Assembly (NCBI GenBank): GCA_949752745.1
Contig: OX457032.1
Coordinates: 8,446,271 to 8,510,270, forward strand
Reading direction: 5' to 3'
Length of the DNA stretch: 64,000 nt
Source of the DNA: Protula sp. h YS-2021
Taxonomy: Eukaryota; Annelida; Polychaeta; Sabellida; Serpulidae
A program made the position numbers and the translations under genes. Shown piece by piece: positions 63,747 to 64,000 of the stretch; the stretch's first letter is position 1; each line of letters starts with the position of its first letter. A model generated the notes under the pieces. It was not told where the DNA came from and did no database searches. It saw nothing but the letters and a program-made list of their open reading frames with translations.

Positions 63747-64000
63747 CTAAAACAAGTTTTAAACGCTAAATGGTTAGGGTCGGACTCTACTCTTTAAAGG
63801 AAAACACAATGTCTTACTTAACCCTTTTTGGGTCAAGTACGAAATTAATGAGCAGGAACATCAACTGCTCATTCCAATGAGCAGGAACATAACAATCTGA
63901 ACATAAATGTCGTAATATCATTTTCTAAGGCTGAGTAATGCTTCTGCACACTCAACAAAATTGCATTGGTTTAAAACTACGCAAATATTTGATTTTCACT

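Overview
The window is eukaryotic, animal-type nuclear DNA: one intron-split host gene with conventional GT-AG junctions, surrounded by mobile elements and tandem repeats. Mid-repetitive units that end in tracts such as GACAGACGGACAGAC, and repeat 3' ends reading TTTAACGAC or TTTAACGTCC, resemble those of molluscs and other lophotrochozoans. I infer a marine invertebrate, probably a mollusc, with low confidence on the clade. There is no bacterial operon and no CRISPR.

Layout. (1) 1-1,748 is a dispersed repeat ('Z') with a ~42-bp minisatellite. (2) About 1,749-24,785 is a decayed Polinton/Maverick, a large virus-like DNA transposon. It has inverted repeats near 2,260-2,785 and 23,379-23,733. 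Its plus-strand genes are unknown early genes, chromodomain integrase, packaging ATPase, small basic proteins, minor capsid protein, core-like basic protein, major capsid protein and adenain-like protease. Its minus-strand genes are three small related ORFs, a PC4-like ORF and a protein-primed DNA polymerase with an N-terminal zinc-finger array. Cys-rich and RING-like genes lie at the right end. Most large genes carry stops or frameshifts, and the polymerase and integrase have lost catalytic residues. (3) The right end of this element plus its flank ('Y') was tandemly duplicated, with a junction at 20,733-20,735. Comparing the copies shows two later deletions in the first. (4) 24,785-28,330 is flank Y. 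An uninterrupted Z-Y copy at 38,736-43,500 serves as an approximate empty site for the Polinton. (5) 29,336-34,790 is a nearly intact non-LTR retrotransposon on the minus strand with two ORFs and one premature stop. (6) 36,062-37,365 is a decayed Ginger/Ty3-type integrase that may contain an intron. (7) 43,500-48,400 holds minisatellites and a 1.38-kb inverted-repeat element with an 11-bp target duplication.

(8) 48,440-63,746 (minus strand) is the only host gene recognised: an SPT2 (SPTY2D1) histone-chaperone orthologue. Seven exons with matching phases and GT-AG junctions were placed; the first exon lies beyond the right edge. Its introns hold a 51-copy 30-bp minisatellite, nested hAT-type elements with 8-bp duplications, and several ancient repeat families.

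Functionally, the Polinton genes would once have formed a capsid-building, self-replicating, integrating unit, now inactive in this copy. The retrotransposon is close to active. The SPT2 gene appears to be an intact host chromatin gene.
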